Assembly (NCBI GenBank): GCA_035712145.1
Contig: DASTBI010000030.1
Location: forward strand, 1 to 64,000
DNA length: 64,000 bases
From: Candidatus Eisenbacteria bacterium
Lineage (GTDB): Bacteria; Eisenbacteria; RBG-16-71-46
Direction: 5' to 3'
Part shown: positions 59,813 to 64,000 of the stretch, one piece after another
Numbering within the stretch: the first letter of the stretch is position 1
How the letters are laid out: every line of letters starts with the position of its first letter
Notes under the pieces: generated by a model
The model's input: only the letters and a program-made list of their open reading frames with translations
Told to the model about the DNA's origin: nothing
Database searches by the model: none
Position numbers and translations under genes: made by a program

Positions 59813-60919
59813 TCAGGGCCTCTTCTGCGGCGCTTCGAATGTCCCGAACGTGAACGCGTAGATCGTGGTGCCCGCCTCGTCGGGCGACAGCTTGATCACG
59901 TGGTCCCCGCGGTCCATGCGGGTCAGCGCGTAGAGCCTTGGCTCCGCCACCGTCACGTACGACGCTCCGCGCCCGTCGATCTCGACGTCATGTCCCGCCT
60001 CGCTCGGCGTGAGCCAGCGATCGTCGCGCAGGATCCACACGCGCGCCGGACCTTCCTCCGGCGGACCGATCACGGCTCCGAGCGCGCCGGCATCATAGCG
60101 CAAGGCCACGAAGTTCTGCGCGCCGCCGCGTGCGGCGACGAGTCCGTCGGCCGCCGGAGTCCAGCGCCCTACGGGATAGGGCGTGTAGGCCTGGCCTTCG
60201 ACCTGGTAGCGGAGCTGAGCGGTGAAGCTCGCGGCCCTTCCCGCGGGGACTTCCGCCAGAGGCCCGCGCTCCACGCGAGCGCGGCCCAGATGCACCGCGG
60301 CGTGCTCCGCGGCCCCCGCGTCGGCGGGTGGCGGCACGCCCGCAGGAAAGCGCAGCCCAGGATCCGCCTTCAAGACCAGCTCGCGGATCAGCCGCTCGGC
60401 CTCGGGCAGGGCCGAGTCCCCTTCCTGGTCCCACACCACTCGCCCACCCGGGTCGGCCACGATGATGCGCGGCGGCTCGCTCACTCCACCGAAGGCGCGC
60501 GCGACCTCGAGCGATGCATCGAGCGCCACCGGGAACCGCAGCCCGAGTCGCTGCGACGCGCGCGCCGATCTCGTCGAGTCGGCGGCGAACGCGAACGCTG
60601 GCACGTGGACTCCGAGGACGCGCACGCCGTAGCGCGAGTAGGCATCGTGCCACGCCGTCAGCGTCGACGCGGCGCGCAGCGACCGCGGCAGGTCGAGGCT
60701 CAGGAACGCCACGACCACGACGTGGCCGGAGAGCGAATCCGGGGATGCGGCGCGGGAGAGCCCGATCGCGCCGGCCAGAGACGGCAGCATCCGGCCTTCC
60801 GGCCTGCCGCCGTTCTCGGCCACGGCCCCGGGCCTCGAGAACGCCAGCCACAGGGCCATGATCCCGGCGATGGCCAGCAAGCCGATGATCGCAACCCACT
60901 TCCACCGCGACCCAAGCAT
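59813..60919 (-). CDS. Membrane-anchored thioredoxin-fold protein without active cysteines, DipZ-like C-terminal domain
   Basis: 368 residues from ATG 60919; the frame is open further but lacks homology. One membrane helix at 5-25 (WVAIIGLLAIAGIMALWLAF). Residues ~55-200 have the redoxin fold (VVVVAFLSLDLPRSLRAAST, VRVLGVHVPAF, PRIIVADPGGRVVWDQEGDS), but where TlpA/DipZ have CxxC the sequence reads FLSLDLPRS, with no Cys, so it is not a thiol oxidoreductase. Residues ~230-365 match the C-terminal beta domain of DipZ-type proteins (YVTVAEPRLYALTRMDRGDH, TTIYAFTFG). It probably serves as a periplasmic binding module. Divergent from the DUF3798-like lipoprotein. Confidence 0.75.
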   Translation of the reverse strand: MLGSRWKWVAIIGLLAIAGIMALWLAFSRPGAVAENGGRPEGRMLPSLAGAIGLSRAASPDSLSGHVVVVAFLSLDLPRSLRAASTLTAWHDAYSRYGVRVLGVHVPAFAFAADSTRSARASQRLGLRFPVALDASLEVARAFGGVSEPPRIIVADPGGRVVWDQEGDSALPEAERLIRELVLKADPGLRFPAGVPPPADAGAAEHAAVHLGRARVERGPLAEVPAGRAASFTAQLRYQVEGQAYTPYPVGRWTPAADGLVAARGGAQNFVALRYDAGALGAVIGPPEEGPARVWILRDDRWLTPSEAGHDVEIDGRGASYVTVAEPRLYALTRMDRGDHVIKLSPDEAGTTIYAFTFGTFEAPQKRP

Positions 60920-61098
60920 GGCCGAGCAGTATATCGCGCGGCCGAGCGCATGGTTTGACCGCTCCATGACGTGCGACTCAGAGCCGAGACCCTGTGCTAG
61001 ACTCGCCGCGTTTGCGCTCCCCTCTGCGCGTGCTCGCGCGGCGTGCGGCCGAAAACTTCGGCGTGACGCGCTGGTTTGATTCGAGGAGTCCAATTCCC

Positions 61099-62238
61099 AT
61101 GACCAAGCGTTTCTCTCTTCTGTTCGCCCTCGCCGTCGCCGCCTTGGTGGCCGGGTGCTCGGGCCAGCAGGCCAAGGCTCCCGATGCGAGCCAGCCGATG
61201 GCCCAGGCTCAAGGCTTCAAGCTCGGCGTCATGACGGGCACCGTTTCCCAGAACGAGGAGGAGTTCCAGGCCGCGCAGCAGCTCGCGCGCAAGTACGGCG
61301 CGCGCCTCAAGCACGTCACCTATCCCGACAACTTCATGAACGAGCAGGAGACGGTGATCGCGCAGCTCGTCGGTCTCGCTTCGGATCCAGAGGTCAAGGT
61401 CATCGTGGTCGGCCAGGCGATTCCCGGGTCGATCGCGGCGGCGCGCAAGATCCGCGAGCAGCGGCCCGACATCCTGATCGGCTTCGTCGAGCCTCACGAG
61501 GACCCGGCGATGGTCAACGAGACCGTCGACATCGCGGTCCAGCCAGACCAGATCGAGCGCGGTCGGACCATCATCGCCGAGGCCGCCTCGATGGGCGCCA
61601 AGAACTTCGTCCACTACTCGTTCCCGCGCCACATGTCGCAGGAGCTGCTCGCGCGCCGGCGCGACATCATGAAGGAGGCGGCAGCCGAGAAGGGCATGAA
61701 GTTCTACTTCGTCACCGCCCCCGACCCGATGGCCGAAGGCGGCATACCCGCCAGCCAGCAGTTCGTGCTCGAAGACGTGCCCCGCGAGGTCAAGAAGCAC
61801 GGTCCGCAGACGGCGTTCTTCTCCACCAACTGCTCGATGCAGGACCCGCTGATCCGCTCGGTGCTCTCTTCCGGCGGCTACGTGCCCGAGCAGTGCTGCC
61901 CGAGCCCGACGCACGGATACCCGACCGCGCTCGGCATCGCGGTGCCGCGCGACAAGGCTGGCGACATCGCGTTCATCAACGCCGAGAACAAGCGCGTGAT
62001 CGCCGAGCACAAGATGACGGGCCACTTCGGCACCTGGATCGCGCCCGAGAGCATGGTGGCGATTCGCGCGGTGGCAAACCTGCTGGTGGACTCGGTCGAC
62101 AAGAAGGCCGACCACAAGGACCAGGCGACGGTCCAGAAGTACCTGCAGGACGAGGCCGGCGCCGCGGTCAAGATCAAGAAGTACGACGAGCAGAAGGGCA
62201 ATCAGTACCTCATCCTGCTCGATCACATCGTCTACTAG
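61099..62238 (+). CDS. DUF3798-like periplasmic-binding-fold lipoprotein
   Basis: 379 residues from ATG 61099 with GAGGAG upstream. Lipobox LVAGCSG after a normal signal peptide. The mature protein follows a type-1 periplasmic-binding (sugar/BMP-like) two-lobe pattern: FKLGVMTGTVSQNEEEFQAA, KVIVVGQAIPG, DILIGFVEPHEDPAMVNETV, NFVHYSFPRHMSQELLARRR, TAFFSTNCSMQDPLIRSVL. DUF3798 lipoproteins are known in Firmicutes and others, with no assigned ligand. No permease genes follow, so it is either an orphan binding protein or a sensor. TAGACT at 60998-61003 may be its -10 element. Confidence 0.75.
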   Translation: MTKRFSLLFALAVAALVAGCSGQQAKAPDASQPMAQAQGFKLGVMTGTVSQNEEEFQAAQQLARKYGARLKHVTYPDNFMNEQETVIAQLVGLASDPEVKVIVVGQAIPGSIAAARKIREQRPDILIGFVEPHEDPAMVNETVDIAVQPDQIERGRTIIAEAASMGAKNFVHYSFPRHMSQELLARRRDIMKEAAAEKGMKFYFVTAPDPMAEGGIPASQQFVLEDVPREVKKHGPQTAFFSTNCSMQDPLIRSVLSSGGYVPEQCCPSPTHGYPTALGIAVPRDKAGDIAFINAENKRVIAEHKMTGHFGTWIAPESMVAIRAVANLLVDSVDKKADHKDQATVQKYLQDEAGAAVKIKKYDEQKGNQYLILLDHIVY

Positions 62239-62242
62239 CGCG

Positions 62243-62827
62243 GTGAATCAGCGTTCGGTCGGCTCGGCGCGGGCATCCCGAAGGGTGCTCGCGCTCGAGC
62301 TGGACGGCGCGAATCTTCCCGCGTTGCTCGACGAGCTCGACATCGCCCTCCAGGAGCTCGTCGCCCCTTTCGACAAAGAGCGCTGGTCGCAGTCGCCGTC
62401 CGGCAAGTGGAGCCCCGGGCAGCACGTCGAGCACGTCGGACACGTCCTGGCCATCGGCGCCGACGCGCTCGAGCGTGCCGCGGAAGAGCTGCTGCGAGGC
62501 GACCTGCCGTCGAGGCCGTGGCGCGATCCATTTCAGGCGCTGTTCGTGCGCGCGGTGACGCGCCGCTTCCTGAAAGGCGGCAAAGCGCCATCGGGAGCGG
62601 TGCCCGGCGCGACTCCCGATCGCGAGCGCGCCATCGCCCGGCTCGCGCAAGGGCTGCTGAGGCATCGCACGCTCGCGGACCGTCTCACGCCCGAGCAGCG
62701 CGACCGCCTGTGGATCTGGAACCCCTACGCGCCGCGACTTCGCTGGCATTACACCTTTCCCGAGATCGTTCGCGTCCAGACCACGCACGCGCACCATCAC
62801 CGCGACAGGGCCCTGGCTGCCGGGTAG
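62243..62827 (+). CDS. DinB-superfamily protein
   Basis: 194 residues from GTG 62243, five bases after the lipoprotein stop. Four-helix-bundle pattern with metal-binding histidines: SPGQHVEHVGHVLAIG in helix 2 and VQTTHAHHHRDRAL at the end of helix 4. The central basic loop is longer than in small DinB proteins. DinB/YfiT proteins bind Ni2+ or Zn2+ and some are thiol-dependent transferases (bacillithiol or mycothiol S-transferases). Which thiol this organism uses is not visible here. Confidence 0.75.
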   Translation: MNQRSVGSARASRRVLALELDGANLPALLDELDIALQELVAPFDKERWSQSPSGKWSPGQHVEHVGHVLAIGADALERAAEELLRGDLPSRPWRDPFQALFVRAVTRRFLKGGKAPSGAVPGATPDRERAIARLAQGLLRHRTLADRLTPEQRDRLWIWNPYAPRLRWHYTFPEIVRVQTTHAHHHRDRALAAG

Positions 62828-62842
62828 CGTCCCCTACCGAAG

Positions 62843-64000
62843 ATGACGCGCCGCGCTCCCGGGAAGAACGCGATCGCCTTCGTGGCCATCACCGTTCTGC
62901 TCGACGTCATGGGCTTCGGGATCATCATGCCGCTCCTGCCGCGGCTGCTGGTCGAGCTGACCGGCGACAGCCTGAGCGGCGCGGCGATCGATGGCGGCTG
63001 GCTGCTCCTGGTCTACGCCTTCACTCAGTTCCTGTGCGCCCCGGTGCTCGGCAACCTGTCGGATCGCTTCGGCCGCCGCGTGGTGCTCCTCTTCTCGGTC
63101 GGCGCGCTGGGGATCGATTTCCTGGTGATGGGCTTCGCGCCGACCTTCGCGTGGCTCTTCGCCGGCCGCTTGATCGCCGGCATGGCCGGCGCTTCGTTCA
63201 CGCCGGCCTACGCGTACGTCGCCGACGTCACGCCGCCGGAGAAACGGGCGCAGAACTTCGGCATCGTGAGCGCGGCCTTCGGAATCGGATTCATCCTGGG
63301 GCCCGCCATCGGCGGCCTGCTCGGCGGTCTGGGACCGCGCGCGCCGTTCTTCGTGGCGGCCGGCATCAGCCTCTGCAATTGGATCTACGGTTTCTTCTTC
63401 CTTCCCGAGTCGCTCCCGCAGCATAAGCGCCGGCCCTTCGACTGGCGCCGCGCCAATCCGCTCGGGACGCTGCTGCAGATGCGCCGCCATCCGGTGGTGC
63501 TCGGCCTGCTGGGTTCGCTCTTCCTGTGGCTCGTGGCCCAGCAGGTCATGCCTTCGACGTGGGCGTTCTACACCAAGTTCCGGTTCGGCTGGTCGGAGGC
63601 CATGATCGGCGCCTCGCTCGCGTTCGCCGGCGTCGTGATGGCGACGAGCCAGGCCACGCTGTTGCGCTTGCTCGTGCCGCGGTTGGGCGAGCGGCGCACG
63701 GTCCTCACCGGCATGACGCTGACGATGATCGGCAACGTCGGATACGCGACGGCCACCGCCGGATGGATGATGTTCGCCTGGCTCGGCACCTGGTTCTTCG
63801 GCTCGATGGTGATGCCGAGCGCCAATGCGCTCATGTCTCACCGCATCGCGCCCGATGCGCAAGGCGAGCTGCAAGGCGCGGTGGCCAGCCTCTTCTCGCT
63901 CAGCGCCATCGTCGGGCCACCGTTGCTGACCCAGCTCTTTGGTCGCTTCTCGGCGCCGGATGCTCCGCTGCACCTCCCCGGCGCGGCGTTCGTCGCCGCC
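62843..64000 (+). CDS. MFS drug exporter, TetA-like (3' end outside window)
   Basis: The frame stays open to the last base, so only about 386 residues are visible. Start ATG 62843, 15 bases after the DinB gene. About 11 helices are visible. Motif A in loop 2-3 is [14 protein letters not shown], and motif B/C-like [20 protein letters not shown] and [13 protein letters not shown] follow. This is the pattern of 12-helix TetA/class-A drug:H+ antiporters. The first helix ([20 protein letters not shown]) matches the TetA N-terminus closely. The substrate cannot be inferred. Confidence 0.9.
   Translation, partial: MTRRAPGKNAIAFVAITVLLDVMGFGIIMPLLPRLLVELTGDSLSGAAIDGGWLLLVYAFTQFLCAPVLGNLSDRFGRRVVLLFSVGALGIDFLVMGFAPTFAWLFAGRLIAGMAGASFTPAYAYVADVTPPEKRAQNFGIVSAAFGIGFILGPAIGGLLGGLGPRAPFFVAAGISLCNWIYGFFFLPESLPQHKRRPFDWRRANPLGTLLQMRRHPVVLGLLGSLFLWLVAQQVMPSTWAFYTKFRFGWSEAMIGASLAFAGVVMATSQATLLRLLVPRLGERRTVLTGMTLTMIGNVGYATATAGWMMFAWLGTWFFGSMVMPSANALMSHRIAPDAQGELQGAVASLFSLSAIVGPPLLTQLFGRFSAPDAPLHLPGAAFVAA

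Overview
The window is strongly GC-rich, gene-dense DNA from a Gram-negative bacterium. It encodes TonB-, TolC- and BamA-type outer-membrane proteins, several lipoproteins, Lgt, two exosortases, and an ECF sigma/anti-sigma pair. GTG and TTG starts are common, and neighbouring genes very often overlap by four bases (ATGA or GTGA). Together this suggests a deep-branching, soil- or sediment-type lineage (Eisenbacteria, Gemmatimonadota or Myxococcota-like), but I cannot place it from sequence alone. I saw no rRNA, tRNA, CRISPR array, transposase or phage genes.

Layout. 1-890: the end of an XrtH-like exosortase and its membrane partner. 887-6765 (minus): a likely operon of a nucleotide-transporter-like HEAT protein, a cyclic-nucleotide-binding protein, a MATE exporter and an AIF-like FAD reductase. 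6800-9605: a promoter, a BamA-like barrel and a coupled secreted protein with kinase-like motifs. 9732-12329 (minus): a TPR protein and a CsgG-like lipoprotein. 12484-16793: a methyltransferase, then a VIT/vWA surface protein translationally coupled to its own exosortase. 16768-20118 (minus): CPBP protease, Com-like zinc ribbon, GT-C glycosyltransferase and Tag. 20259-21937: NmrA-like reductase and a small barrel protein.

22083-31327 (minus) is the most unusual locus. A 2209-residue glutamate-synthase-like protein with shuffled domains is coupled to an 872-residue FAD/4x[4Fe-4S] oxidoreductase. Then follow a rhomboid protease, a membrane-anchored methyltransferase, and an ECF sigma/anti-sigma pair. 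35297-39162: a TPP riboswitch with a readable antiterminator and terminator controls a sodium:solute symporter and a TonB receptor, so these are probably thiamine (or precursor) uptake genes. lgt follows.

40281-49613 is a seven-gene, tightly overlapping efflux operon: TetR, TolC, RND adaptor, RND pump, a second HlyD-type adaptor, ABC ATPase and ABC permease, with TetR-type operator palindromes upstream. 49623-53249 holds GNAT, M50 protease, DUF2007, MutY and SirB1-like genes. After a 552-bp non-coding stretch, 53802-59592 is a coupled trio: Ser/Thr kinase-AAA-TPR regulator, methyltransferase and DASS anion transporter. 59597-64000 holds a zinc ribbon, a cysteine-less redoxin with a DipZ-like C-terminal domain, a DUF3798-like lipoprotein, a DinB-like protein and a truncated MFS exporter.
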